From the NCBI RefSeq assembly GCF_040760075.1, contig NZ_CP142884.1, positions 4,650,001 through 4,714,000 of the forward strand: 64,000 bases of DNA, written 5' to 3'. The notes beneath the pieces are model-generated. The model was not told the origin of the DNA, ran no database searches, and saw only the letters and a program-made list of their open reading frames with translations. This document shows, piece after piece, positions 41,173 through 50,137 of this stretch. The DNA comes from Sphingobacterium sp. R2 (lineage in GTDB: Bacteria; Bacteroidota; Bacteroidia; Sphingobacteriales; Sphingobacteriaceae). The translations under genes were made by a program, and so were the position numbers. Each line of letters begins with the position of its first letter. The first letter of the stretch is position 1.

Positions 41173-42454
41173 TTACCTTTTAAAATCTCCATACCGATTC
41201 TGCAATGAAGACAACGTTTCTTATCGCAGTAAAACTCCTTCAGCTGCAACATTCCTTGCGTCTTGCCTGCGTCTTTAACATCCCAATTATGTTTAGCAAA
41301 TCGCCGCACGATATTATTATTTTCAGCAGGAAGCTCCTCCAATAACTGTAAAGCCATTTCAATATAGGACTGAATGCCAAAATATTTTCCATATGAAAAA
41401 AGAAATACAACAACCACATTAATAACCAGAAGATCAACAGTTTCTTTCCCGATCCAAGCACTTTTTTTTAACTTTTTCTTTTGTGCCTAAAGAAAATCGT
41501 GATTCCCAAAAATCGCTTGAAGATTCAATTTTAAATAATTTTCTCGCCGCCTCCAAACTATCAACGCCCAAAAGCTTTGCCACCCCCAACTCATTCTTAC
41601 TAAACAAAACCGCTAATTGGGCAATCCGCCGTTCGGGGAAATTATAGGGTCTCATTCTCAACCTCTTCCATACACCAAAAACGATTTCAATATCGTGAAT
41701 ATGCTGTTGGTATTTAAATTCGTCTACTAATCGCTTCACATACCCACTAGTTGGTTTACCAAGCAATAAACCACTGATACCAAAAAAAAATAGCTTCCGT
41801 TTTAAATAAGTTTGAACGGTATTTTTTTAGAATATGCAACGGCAGTTTTTCTCCGAATTCCTGAAAAGTATCTGCGTTAACTTTTAACCCCATAGATCTA
41901 CACATCCATACCCAGAAGGTTTTTTCCCAATCAGTGCCAAAATGTTTCAGAATTACGAAAATCCGCTGAACTTTCATTTCCAAACGTTCAATTGACAGGG
42001 TATCCAGCCACATTGATTTTTTTAAAATATTGATAGGCCCAAGTTGATATTCGCATGGAATCCAGCTTTTGGTATCCATCATATTGGCATATTTTTCTAA
42101 TAGATTTTTATCTACATAGTTCGAAAGTACTAACGTAGGAATAGACGTTCCATCACTTCGGTAGATAACTTTATCATTTTTCCAAACCACATGTAAGATC
42201 ACGTTATTGTAAGTAACATCTTCTTGATGAGCATGGCGGTCCCAATCTGATGATTGAACATGTATTTCTACATGACCAAACCAATCCCTATCTGCATATC
42301 TAATGTGCGACATGAGAAAATCGGGGCCAGAATCTGTATTGTATTGTCCCACTTGAACGACGGCTAGGGATCCACCATCAGTGGAATTTAACCCATTTGC
42401 ACGGAATAGCCGAAGTTTCCAGATAAACTGCATTAAGTTTTCTGTAACTAACAT
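41169..42454 (-). pseudogene. DUF2851 family protein with two frameshifts in A/T runs
   Basis: The gene is read in three frames. The N-terminal part starts at 42454 (MLVTENLMQFIWKLRLF, then DSGPDFLMSHIRYADRDWFGHVEIHVQSSDWDRHAHQED, a DUF2851 signature). It changes frame at nine A (41782-41790): eight would give EAIFFGISGLLLGKPTSGY. The second part runs to eight T (41462-41469): seven would give KVKKSAWIGKETVDLLVINVV. The last part ends with a Cys-rich FYCDKKRCLHCRIG, a likely metal site. Corrected, the product is about 427 residues, normal for the family, whose function is unknown but related to nuclease-like folds. Errors in homopolymers are likely. Confidence 0.85.
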
Positions 42455-42515
42455 AATTGTATTTTAAGAATTCAACTAACCGGCTATGGCTTATAATTCC
42501 TTAAATATACAAAAA

Positions 42516-43562
42516 TTACTGTTTCTTATAGATCTTTAAAATATCATTGGAAACTAATTTACTTTCGAGCAATTGCCCCTTGAAGAGAGGAGCCGTAATC
42601 CCGCTCAATAAATTCGTTTCAGATTCGAAGACCCTGGCCTCATCCCACAGGCCCGCATCTATAAACATTTGCAGGGTTGCTCGCCCGCCTTCTATGATTA
42701 TAGATTGAACATCCATTAAATAAAGTTGATAAAGGATATTTTGCGGTAGATATAGACCATAATTTTCAAGCTCAATATACTTCACATTTACTGTCCATTC
42801 TGTCTTTTTAGCATTGAACACAATTGTATCAGCTTGCTCATTGAGAATATTGGCATCTAGCGAAATAGCAAGATCTCTATCTAAAAGAATACGCAATGGG
42901 TTTTTGCCCTGCCATTCTCTTACGGTCAGACTGGGATTATCTACGATTGCAGTATTTGTACCGACCAAAATAGCATCCTCTTCTGCTCGCCAACGGTGAA
43001 CCAACTGTTGGCTTGCAGCATTACTTATCCAAATCTGCTTACCTTCTTGCCCTATAAAACCATCCTTGGTTTGTGCCCATTTTAAAATAACATAGGGACG
43101 AAATTGACCGATACGGGTAAAAAATCGACGGTTGAGCCATATGGCCTCTTTTTCCAGTAAACCAATTTCAACCGCAATACCAGCTTCCCGTAGTATTTCT
43201 ACTCCTTTGCCATTGACCTTTGCGAAAGGATCCAAACAGGCTATAAAAACTTTCAACGGTTTCAGCTCCGCAATCATATTGGCACAGGGAGGTGTCTTCC
43301 CATAATGCGCGCAAGGTTCAAGGCTGACATAAAAAGTACTTTCTGCGATAAGCCGTTTTGCTTCTTCCCCATACCTTTGCATAACCTGTTGTACAGCATT
43401 GACTTCAGCATGCGGTCCACCATACGGAGAAGTATACCCTTCACCAATAATTTTACCGTCCAAAACAATGACAGCCCCAACCATTGGATTGGGACTCACT
43501 GAACCCGCCCCCATTTCGGCCAGTTCCAAACAACGATGCATATATTGCCTGTGCATATCCAT
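42516..43562 (-). CDS. ribD: Bifunctional diaminohydroxyphosphoribosylaminopyrimidine deaminase/5-amino-6-(5-phosphoribosylamino)uracil reductase
   Basis: RibD carries out two early steps of riboflavin synthesis. The N-terminal deaminase (residues 1-140) has SPNPMVGAVIV, the zinc motif GGPHAEVNAV and PCAHYGKTPPC. The C-terminal NADPH-dependent reductase (from about 150) has YVILKWAQTKDGFI, AEEDAILVGTNTAIVDNPSLTVR, and SIIIEGGRATLQMFIDAGLWDEARVF. Total 348 residues, normal length. ATG at 43562 is chosen because a -7 promoter box ends 5 nt before it, and the upstream frame overlaps the prmC start. Confidence 0.95.
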   Translation of the reverse strand: MDMHRQYMHRCLELAEMGAGSVSPNPMVGAVIVLDGKIIGEGYTSPYGGPHAEVNAVQQVMQRYGEEAKRLIAESTFYVSLEPCAHYGKTPPCANMIAELKPLKVFIACLDPFAKVNGKGVEILREAGIAVEIGLLEKEAIWLNRRFFTRIGQFRPYVILKWAQTKDGFIGQEGKQIWISNAASQQLVHRWRAEEDAILVGTNTAIVDNPSLTVREWQGKNPLRILLDRDLAISLDANILNEQADTIVFNAKKTEWTVNVKYIELENYGLYLPQNILYQLYLMDVQSIIIEGGRATLQMFIDAGLWDEARVFESETNLLSGITAPLFKGQLLESKLVSNDILKIYKKQ

Positions 43563-43567
43563 AGATA

Positions 43568-43575
43568 CAAATCTA
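43568..43575 (-). promoter_or_regulatory. -7 element of ribD, adjacent to its start codon
   Basis: On the minus strand it reads TAGATTTG, followed by 5 nt and the ribD ATG, so the mRNA would be leaderless or nearly so. Confidence 0.5.
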
Positions 43576-43584
43576 TGAAAATCG

Positions 43585-43592
43585 TACCTTTG
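43585..43592 (+). promoter_or_regulatory. -7 element of prmC, adjacent to its start codon
   Basis: TACCTTTG ends 4 nt before the prmC ATG at 43597. Together with the ribD element it makes a back-to-back promoter pair within 34 bp. Confidence 0.5.
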
Positions 43593-43596
43593 ACAC

Positions 43597-44457
43597 ATGG
43601 AAATACTTCAAGATTTCGAATTATTATTTCAACATGAGCTTCAGGAGTTATATGAGGAGGATGAAATAAAAGCAATATTCTTAGTGGTTGTTGCCGAAAA
43701 GTTTGGGTTAAATAGAACCAATTATCAATTGAGAAAAACAGCTATCGTCAACGAGGCGGATAAGGCTGAAGCACTTAGCATCCTTCAGGATTTAAAAAAG
43801 CACAGACCTATACAGTACATTCTCAATAAAGCAGATTTTTATGGTGAAGTTTTCCAGGTCAATGAATCGGTCCTCATTCCACGCCAGGAAACTGAAGAAC
43901 TTGTCGATCTGATCATCAAAAACCACAAATCTTCTCAAAGCCTTAAAATTATAGATATCGGAACTGGATCTGGCTGCATCCCTATCATCTTAGCAAAGCA
44001 TCTTAATAATGCCCAAGTAACCACGATGGACATCTCAAAAGAGGCGATAAAGACGGCACAGGAAAATGCTAGAAATTTAAAAACTCAGGTTCAATTTATC
44101 AATGCGGATATATTTGAATGGGAATACATTTTCTCCGACCAACAATACAATATCATTGTATCCAATCCGCCCTATATAACCCCGGGAGAAAAGCAGCATA
44201 TGAATCAAAACGTATTGGCTTATGAACCTGAGCTCGCATTATTCATTGAAGAAAGTGCTCCATTGATTTTTTATGATGTTATTTCATCCTTTGCTTTGAA
44301 ACATTTAACCCCAGATGGAGATCTATATTTTGAAATCAATCAATATCTCGGTCCAGAAATGAAAGATCTTATGATCAAAAAAGGATTTGAACAAGTTATA
44401 TTAATCAAAGATATCAATGGAGCAGACCGAATAATCCATGCAAAAAAAGCGCGATAA
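43597..44457 (+). CDS. prmC: Peptide chain release factor N(5)-glutamine methyltransferase
   Basis: PrmC methylates the Gln of the GGQ motif in release factors, using SAM. The 286-residue product has a helical N-terminal domain (HRPIQYILNKADFYGEVFQV at about residues 68-87), the LIPRQETEELVDLII element, the SAM motif IIDIGTGSGCIPIILAKH (about 115-132), and the catalytic NPPYI (about 189-193). The length fits the family. It is divergent from ribD, with a shared 34-bp promoter region. Confidence 0.95.
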   Translation: MEILQDFELLFQHELQELYEEDEIKAIFLVVVAEKFGLNRTNYQLRKTAIVNEADKAEALSILQDLKKHRPIQYILNKADFYGEVFQVNESVLIPRQETEELVDLIIKNHKSSQSLKIIDIGTGSGCIPIILAKHLNNAQVTTMDISKEAIKTAQENARNLKTQVQFINADIFEWEYIFSDQQYNIIVSNPPYITPGEKQHMNQNVLAYEPELALFIEESAPLIFYDVISSFALKHLTPDGDLYFEINQYLGPEMKDLMIKKGFEQVILIKDINGADRIIHAKKAR

Positions 44458-44518
44458 AAAATAATCCGTTTATTTATTAAGCAGTTAAGGCCTTTTCATC
44501 AAAATTTGCACGCAATAA

Positions 44519-44550
44519 TTTGGCATATATCAAAAGAAATTCTACCTTTG
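44519..44550 (+). promoter_or_regulatory. Bacteroidota promoter of tRNA-Lys
   Basis: TTTG (44519-44522), a 20-nt spacer and TACCTTTG (44543-44550) make a full consensus promoter. The start falls about 15-20 nt before the tRNA. Confidence 0.75.
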
Positions 44551-44572
44551 CATCACTTTCAAAAACAGAAAG

Positions 44573-44645
44573 GATTCCGTAGCTCAGCTGGTAGAGCAAT
44601 ACACTTTTAATGTATGGGTCCTGGGTTCGAATCCCAGCGGGATCA
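44573..44645 (+). tRNA. tRNA-Lys (anticodon TTT)
   Basis: A 73-nt cloverleaf: acceptor GATTCCG/CGGGATC with discriminator A, D arm GCTC/GAGC, anticodon stem ATACA/TGTAT with loop CTTTTAA (anticodon TTT), variable loop GGGTC and T arm CTGGG/CCCAG with the TTCGAAT loop. CCA is not encoded. It has its own promoter and terminator. Confidence 0.97.
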
Positions 44646-44651
44646 CAAAAG

Positions 44652-44679
44652 AAAAGCTAATCGCAGGATTAGCTTTTTT
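44652..44679 (+). terminator. Intrinsic terminator of tRNA-Lys
   Basis: AAAAGCTAATC (44652-44662) pairs with GATTAGCTTTT (44667-44677) around GCAG, followed by TT. Confidence 0.88.
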
Positions 44680-44866
44680 CGTTTAGTACCCACCTAATTT
44701 ACGCAAAAACGATTTGTTAAAATGAAAAACTAAAAAAAAACGAACTTCTCGTTCATAATGGTTTTCTTGATCTCCATTTGAAAAAATGTTTTTTATCTTA
44801 TCTTTATAATTTCAAGAATTTACGATGTCAATACATTAAAAATAGTAACCGATAATTCAAGAATAA

Positions 44867-44902
44867 TTCTAGCGCTATCTTACCATCGTATTGACGCTAG
44901 AA
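44867..44902. repeat. Inverted repeat upstream of the LacI-type regulator
   Basis: TTCTAGCG (44867-44874) and CGCTAGAA (44895-44902) are exact complements separated by 20 nt, ending 31 bp before the regulator's ATG. It could be an operator or an mRNA hairpin. The rest of 44680-44933 shows nothing notable. Confidence 0.4.
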
Positions 44903-44933
44903 CATTTGTAATCAATGAAAGAGGATCGAGCAC

Positions 44934-45971
44934 ATGAAGAGATTTACGTTAAAAGAGATTGGCCAACAGTTAAACCTGTCTCCAGGAACCATTTCCAAAG
45001 CACTAAACGATAGCCATGAAATAAGTGCAGAAACAAAAAAGCTAATCTTAGATTTTACGCAGAAAATCAATTATATACCAAATTTTTCCGCAAAAAGCTT
45101 AAAAACGGGGCGTTCAAACACATTAGCAATCATTGTTCCATTTATCTCAAGCTCTTTTTTCTTTGATTTCTACGAAGAGATCTCGCACATTCTATCGCAG
45201 ACGAATTATAAACTGATTCTATTGCAGACTTTTAACGACGAGAAAAAGGAAAAAGAAGCGCTGGAACTTTGCATACAAAGCAATATCGAAGGAGTGATCA
45301 TTTCCCCTGTGAAAAATGATTCAAGCTTATCGCTTTTGTTTTATATGATGGAGCAGGTTTGTCCCGTTATTATTTTCGACCGAATAAACCATCAGCTCGA
45401 TACATTCAAAATCGGAATCCAAAACAACAAGGTCATCTACCAGGCAACAGAAGAAATGATCAAAAACAGAAGAGAAAATATCATTCTTTTACTATGTAAA
45501 GATATTGGCGGAAATGTAAGCCGTATAAAAGGATATAAAGATGCACTCTTCAACGCCGGCGTACCCTTCAAAGAAGAAAATATTATAGAAATATCCTATT
45601 CCAGCCCCAAGGACAATATCGATGACGAATTGGAACGCAAAATAAACACGTTATTAAATAAGCCCTCCGCTCCAAATGCACTCCTCTCAACGACAGACAC
45701 CTTGTCATTAAAAGTTTTGCACATATTAAATAAATTGAAGGTGAAAATTCCTGATGATATGAACTTAATTGGCTTTAGCAACACCCCCTTTGCCAACAGT
45801 CTCAATCCATCTCTAACAACAATCACCCAACCAACACAGCTTATAGCAAAAAAATCGGTAGAACTCCTCTTGCAGATGTTAAATAAAAAAAACAAAAAGA
45901 ATTATTTTGAATTCGAGACGTATTTTTTGGACTGCAGTATCGAACACCGAAAATCTACATCATCCCTTTAA
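44934..45971 (+). CDS. LacI family transcriptional regulator
   Basis: A 345-residue regulator with an N-terminal helix-turn-helix (FTLKEIGQQLNLSPGTISKALNDSHEISAETKKLILDFTQKINYIPNFSAKSLKTGRSN, here quoted only to show the typical VSxxTVSxALN-like SPGTISKALN at about residues 17-26) and a periplasmic-binding-protein-like sensor domain (LAIIVPFISSSFFFDFYEEI, IIFDRINHQLDTF, ISYSSPKDNIDDELE, LIGFSNTPFANSLNPSLTTITQP). It probably senses a sugar, but no sugar utilisation genes are next to it. A dyad upstream may be its own operator. Confidence 0.9.
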   Translation: MKRFTLKEIGQQLNLSPGTISKALNDSHEISAETKKLILDFTQKINYIPNFSAKSLKTGRSNTLAIIVPFISSSFFFDFYEEISHILSQTNYKLILLQTFNDEKKEKEALELCIQSNIEGVIISPVKNDSSLSLLFYMMEQVCPVIIFDRINHQLDTFKIGIQNNKVIYQATEEMIKNRRENIILLLCKDIGGNVSRIKGYKDALFNAGVPFKEENIIEISYSSPKDNIDDELERKINTLLNKPSAPNALLSTTDTLSLKVLHILNKLKVKIPDDMNLIGFSNTPFANSLNPSLTTITQPTQLIAKKSVELLLQMLNKKNKKNYFEFETYFLDCSIEHRKSTSSL

Positions 45972-45973
45972 AG

Positions 45974-46010
45974 AAAAGGTCAAAATCCCACTAGGGAATT
46001 TTGACCTTTT
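45974..46010 (+). terminator. Terminator after the LacI-type gene
   Basis: AAAAGGTCAAAATCCC (45974-45989) pairs with GGGAATTTTGACCTTTT (45994-46010) with one extra base, around ACTA. It is symmetrical and could also stop the convergent ABC operon. Confidence 0.85.
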
Positions 46011-46066
46011 CAGAAAATACCGATCTCTACTATTAACGATCGACCGCAACATCCAACAATTAAACC

Positions 46067-46912
46067 CTACTTAATTAATGATCGCAATGCATGGACAGGC
46101 AAATCTATTTTAGTATCATTGGATAGATTCCCGTTCAATGTTCCCCATTGCAAACTATCTAAACGGACAGATGATTTCCCTTCAGTTTTGATAATCAGAA
46201 GACCAACTTTGGCTTCAGGTCCTTTCCTATTGAAATAAACTTCTGAATTGTTTGCCACAATATCTGCACTTTGATAATTCGTACGCGGAAGTCCCAAAAC
46301 ACTATTCGTCGTGTTAACAAATAAACGACCAACAAGAGAATTCCCCTTACTGTCCGTCCCGCCAAGATCATCAATAGTGGAATTTGTCAGGTTCAGGTTC
46401 AATGTATTTATAACAGATTTCTCCGCAAGGGAAAATACCTCAACGCTATCACCTACAACAGTCAACTCGTTCAACTTGGCGGAAAACTCGTTGATACCCG
46501 CATTTTTTAATTTTAAAATCTTAAGATCAGGTGAAAAAATATAGATTGACTTATAAAACCCCTCTCCTCCTGATAAAAGATCTAAGGTAAGATTGCCAGA
46601 TTGATCGACATTCGCTTTCACAAAGTCGGCTTGACTTTTATTAACTTTAACCATAAACTTATCGCTTTTCACCCAATACAACCCTACACCGCTTGCATTG
46701 GTACCTACAATATAAAGCTTATCGAAAGCTGCCAAGGGGAACGACCGGTAATAAACATCCTTTGCACCTGGCTTAGATACCTCCTGCTCAACATCAGCAT
46801 GATATTTTTTCGCATCCACTCGATTTATACGAACAAGGTAGGACGCAACAAGCATCGGAACCGCGAATAAGCCTATTGCTAATCCCATTATTATTTTTGT
46901 ACTTAATTTCAT
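46067..46912 (-). CDS. Membrane-anchored beta-solenoid (DUF2807-like) protein
   Basis: A 281-residue protein with an N-terminal membrane helix (IIMGLAIGLFAVPMLVASYLV, about residues 6-26) and an exported beta-rich region. Repeating short strands such as LKLKNAGINEFSAKLNELTVVGDSVEVFSL, INTLNLNLTNSTIDDLGG and IVANNSEVYFNRKGPEAKVGLLIIKTEGKSSVRLDSLQ resemble the DUF2807/auto-transporter-adhesin head type of beta helix. It is the last gene of a four-gene unit with a GntR regulator and an ABC transporter, overlapping the GntR stop codon by 4 nt. Function unknown. Confidence 0.65.
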   Translation of the reverse strand: MKLSTKIIMGLAIGLFAVPMLVASYLVRINRVDAKKYHADVEQEVSKPGAKDVYYRSFPLAAFDKLYIVGTNASGVGLYWVKSDKFMVKVNKSQADFVKANVDQSGNLTLDLLSGGEGFYKSIYIFSPDLKILKLKNAGINEFSAKLNELTVVGDSVEVFSLAEKSVINTLNLNLTNSTIDDLGGTDSKGNSLVGRLFVNTTNSVLGLPRTNYQSADIVANNSEVYFNRKGPEAKVGLLIIKTEGKSSVRLDSLQWGTLNGNLSNDTKIDLPVHALRSLIK

Positions 46913-47292
46913 GACTCATTTTGATTAAAATTCTGACTAACAAACCGTCTATAACGTTGCTCTAACTCATCCAGACCGATTTCCAATAAATAAATATTAC
47001 GAAAAAACAAGGGAAGATCTTCTTCTAGAAAAATTGCCTTTCTATATAACTTCACATTCTTCACCGATTCTTGTGTCAGAAAAAAACCGATCCCGCGCTT
47101 ATTGGCTATAATTTCTTTCTGCTGCAACATATCGTAGGTCCGCATAACAGTATTGGGGTTAACCTCCATCTGAATTGCCAATTCCCTTACTGAGGGGAGT
47201 TTTTCATCCACTTTCCAGGTCGCTAACAAAATATGATCACATACATACTCAGCAATCTGAAGGTAAATGGCTTTATTTGCATTGAACTCCAT
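46909..47292 (-). CDS. GntR family regulator, YtrA subfamily
   Basis: A 127-residue short GntR protein: a winged-helix DNA-binding domain (AIYLQIAEYVCDHILLATWKVDEKLPSVRELAIQMEVNPNTVMRTYDMLQQKEII, residues 9-65) followed by a short helical tail instead of a large effector domain. This is the YtrA type, which controls adjacent ABC transporter operons, often responding to cell-envelope stress. It lies directly between the permease gene (1 bp apart) and the membrane-anchored protein gene (ATGA overlap), so it presumably regulates this operon. Confidence 0.9.
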   Translation of the reverse strand: MEFNANKAIYLQIAEYVCDHILLATWKVDEKLPSVRELAIQMEVNPNTVMRTYDMLQQKEIIANKRGIGFFLTQESVKNVKLYRKAIFLEEDLPLFFRNIYLLEIGLDELEQRYRRFVSQNFNQNES

Positions 47293-47293
47293 A

Positions 47294-48112
47294 TCAAATC
47301 TCCTTTTCTTTTAACCTTAAAAAAGCAACTGCCCAAATCATTATGGTAAGCAACACTCCTACAGCGCCGATCAATGCAAAAATATGATTTGAATCAGACC
47401 AATAGTTATTATCCATTGTACCTACGGTATCCTGGGTCTGAGTCTTCATTAAGCAAACAAAAAGACACATCCAAACAACACAGTAAAGCACAAGAAAAAT
47501 AGCCGTCTTGACATATTGATAGTTTTGGTAGACGATCCCACCAAGTAAGAAAATTGCATTCAGAAGAATTGGTACAAAACAAAAATAATAAGCCGGCTCA
47601 GGGTATTGAACCTTATAAAAGTACTGCCATAGATCCACACTGACCGTCTCTCCTGATGGCTGTACTTCATTTACAACCACAGAACCAACGCTCCTCAAAT
47701 AAGAAACAAATGCCAAATCGATCAAATAAAAGACCAATAAGTATGAACCAATACTCACGACAACCGTATAGAATAAGCTGACCAGAAACTTTTCCAATTG
47801 TGACGCCGGAATCATCAGCTCAAAAATCGCCCGGGTCTTTTTCCCTAAATCAGCAAAATAACTGCTGGAGATAACCGTTACAAAAAAGAGTCCCAAGATA
47901 CAAAACAACGGTGCTCTGAAATTTAGCAGCGAATAAGCAGTCTGATTTTTGATCCCATCATAATTTGATCCCAAATTAACTGCATAAAAACCAAAAATTA
48001 CCCCGGCAATAATCCCTATTGACATCAGATAAATTCGTCCAAAACCAATCCATTGTCTTCGAATCAGTCCAAAAAAACGCGTAGCATTAAATAGATTTGA
48101 CATATTCATCAT
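47294..48112 (-). CDS. ABC transporter permease, ABC-2-like
   Basis: A 272-residue membrane protein with about six helices (for example RIYLMSIGIIAGVIFGFYAVN, LFCILGLFFVTVISSSYF, VVVSIGSYLLVFYLIDLAF, FLLGGIVYQNYQYVKTAIFLVLYCVVWMCLFVCL and ALIGAVGVLLTIMIWAVAFL). The ATPase gene lies just upstream and overlaps it, so together they form the transporter. The start is uncertain: ATG codons at 48112, 48109 and 48103 all overlap the end of the ATPase gene. The substrate is unknown. Confidence 0.8.
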   Translation of the reverse strand: MMNMSNLFNATRFFGLIRRQWIGFGRIYLMSIGIIAGVIFGFYAVNLGSNYDGIKNQTAYSLLNFRAPLFCILGLFFVTVISSSYFADLGKKTRAIFELMIPASQLEKFLVSLFYTVVVSIGSYLLVFYLIDLAFVSYLRSVGSVVVNEVQPSGETVSVDLWQYFYKVQYPEPAYYFCFVPILLNAIFLLGGIVYQNYQYVKTAIFLVLYCVVWMCLFVCLMKTQTQDTVGTMDNNYWSDSNHIFALIGAVGVLLTIMIWAVAFLRLKEKEI

Positions 48113-48938
48113 GTTTAATAAGGTCCGTAATTTTTTCCTTGCACTGTAACACTGCATTAAATAGCAACTCCAAATCCAGTTTCGAATCTTCTGCCGCCGA
48201 GTTTGGGAGAATAACATTAAAACCGCCTACTCCTTCTTCGGAATAGAGTGTATCCAAAGGCAACTCTCTTACTTTTTTAAAGCATAAGCGATCAGTAATC
48301 ACATGCATCGGAGCGTTTAGTGCAACCTTATGATCATCAAGCAAAATAACAGCATCAATAAGATTATCCAGATCACGCACCTGGTGTGTGGAGATAATTA
48401 CACATCGATCGTCAGTAATGGCAGAAGCCATGATCTTTCGAAACTGAACCTTAGAAGGAATATCCAAACCATTCGTTGGCTCATCCATGATGATCACTTT
48501 CGTGTTAGACGCTAAACCGAAAGAAATAATATATTTCTTTTTCTGTCCATAACTCATGTTTGCTAATTTTTGGTCAATGGGAATATCGAACTCACGAATA
48601 AGCTGATCAAAATATACCTGATCGAAGTTGGGGTAGAACCCTGCATTAGCCTTCAGAAACTGTTCTGATTTTACGGCAGGGAGATAAAACTCTTCGGGAA
48701 TAAAACTAATCTCTCTTAACAAGGAAGGTTCCCTTCGATTAGGGTTATGCCCCAGCACATCAACTCGCCCCGAAACAGGATATACCAAACCAGCAATATT
48801 CTTAAGCAAAGTTGATTTACCAGCACCATTCTTCCCCAACAAGCCATAGATATGCCCCTGCTTCAATTCAAGATCCATATGAAGAAAGAGTGGCCTTGAT
48901 TTACTATAGCTGAAATTTAGATTTTGGATAGTAACCAT
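48087..48938 (-). CDS. ABC transporter ATP-binding protein
   Basis: A 283-residue ATPase. Walker A is GLLGKNGAGKSTLLKNIAGL (about residues 33-52), the signature NMSYGQKKKYIISFGLA is a variant of LSGGQ (about 128-144), Walker B is VIIMDEPTNGLD (about 149-160), and the switch His is in VIISTHQVRDL (about 178-188). It heads the operon with the permease, GntR regulator and membrane-anchored protein. YtrB-like exporters of this kind act on envelope stress in other bacteria; the role here is inferred. Confidence 0.93.
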   Translation of the reverse strand: MVTIQNLNFSYSKSRPLFLHMDLELKQGHIYGLLGKNGAGKSTLLKNIAGLVYPVSGRVDVLGHNPNRREPSLLREISFIPEEFYLPAVKSEQFLKANAGFYPNFDQVYFDQLIREFDIPIDQKLANMSYGQKKKYIISFGLASNTKVIIMDEPTNGLDIPSKVQFRKIMASAITDDRCVIISTHQVRDLDNLIDAVILLDDHKVALNAPMHVITDRLCFKKVRELPLDTLYSEEGVGGFNVILPNSAAEDSKLDLELLFNAVLQCKEKITDLIKHDEYVKSI

Positions 48939-49663
48939 ACTACTGTATTATTTAATTAATACACCAATATAGAAACGAATTTTATATAATTCCAAAAATA
49001 TTTTAAAAAAATACAGGGAGGGTTTTGCTTAAGCTCAGGCATTACTTTATTTCAATAGCGCCAATCGGGCATAGGATAATATAAACATTCAATTTATGTA
49101 ATAAACAGAATGCAATGAAAAACAAACACTTATTTAAATAAATTATGAAATTCATAGTAAACAAAAAGCAACTTTAACGACATGCGTTATCCGTGTTAAA
49201 AAGCTGAACAACTTACAACTATCCGCCAAAACGAAAATAACCCCATTCTAAGCTTAAATAGATTAAAACCACACAAACTCCTTTAGAACAACAAACAGCA
49301 GCTCAGAGAGGCTAAAAACAGCCAAAACCAAAACATACAAGAGTAGTATTGATCACTCAATACGAAATACCTTTGTTCTTTCAATCATTTGAACCGTGTG
49401 TTTGGACTAGTTAATCGTTATTCTCCACCTGACCGGCAAACAACAAATTATACGTCACACCAGTATTAACCAAGAGTTAAACAAAACACAAAACAAACTA
49501 ATAGTCAAAACAATAAAAAACTTATATAAACAATAAATATACATAAATATGACACCCCTTGAACAACAGATTAGTCAACTGATGACAAACAGCCGTTTAT
49601 TTTATGCGATGCTATTGCTTAAAATAGCTTTAAATCTATTTTATTACCATCTTTGTCTGCATG
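48939..49663. other. Long AT-rich intergenic region
   Basis: About 725 bp between the divergent ABC operon and a small membrane protein gene. A TACCTTTG -7 box is at 49368-49375 with a TTGA 16 nt upstream, shorter than the usual spacing. An open frame at 49549-49740 overlaps the next gene and has no clear features, so I do not call it. No stable hairpin is seen. Confidence 0.4.
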
Positions 49664-50137
49664 ATGAATTACATTTATCCTTTCATTCTAGCGATGCATT
49701 CTTTATGGAGATGGGAGGTATTGATTGTACTAACGATTAGTCTCGTTAACTTTTTTTACAAAAGAAAAAAGGAACTTCCATTCTCCTCTACCGATCAGTT
49801 TCTTGTAAAAATTACGGTTAGTTCTTTTTATATTCAGCTAGTTTTGGGTTTTAGCCTTTATGTACTGAGCCCCATCACACAGTACTTCCTGCAACATTTC
49901 GACGAGGCTGTTCACCTCAGGCAAATTCGCTTCTTTGGCATGGAACACAGTAGCATGATGATTATTGCCGCAATCTGCTTAACATTAGGTGCCCTTAAAA
50001 GCAAAAACGCCGATACAAACGATCGACGTTTTAAAATATTATTAATCTGGTTTGGACTAGCTCTCCTGATCGTCCTTAGCTCCATTCCCTGGGAATTCTC
50101 GCCGCTGACAAGCAGACCTAGTTTTCGATCATTTTAA
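49664..50137 (+). CDS. Conserved four-helix membrane protein, cytochrome b-like
   Basis: A 157-residue protein with four transmembrane helices: MNYIYPFILAMHSLWRWEVLIVLTISLV (His in HSLWRW), ITVSSFYIQLVLGFSLYVLS, FFGMEHSSMMIIAAICLTLGAL, and ILLIWFGLALLIVLSSIPWEFSP. The HSLWRW, QHFDEAVHLRQIRFFGMEH and PWEFSPL pieces match a Bacteroidota family often labelled cytochrome B, with conserved His that might bind haem. The function is not established. ATG at 49661 or 49664 may be used. Confidence 0.75.
   Translation: MNYIYPFILAMHSLWRWEVLIVLTISLVNFFYKRKKELPFSSTDQFLVKITVSSFYIQLVLGFSLYVLSPITQYFLQHFDEAVHLRQIRFFGMEHSSMMIIAAICLTLGALKSKNADTNDRRFKILLIWFGLALLIVLSSIPWEFSPLTSRPSFRSF

Noticed and set aside
49549..49740. 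63-codon frame before the small membrane protein gene
   Set aside because: Overlaps the convincing gene at 49664 in another frame and its second half is clearly out-of-frame coding for that gene.
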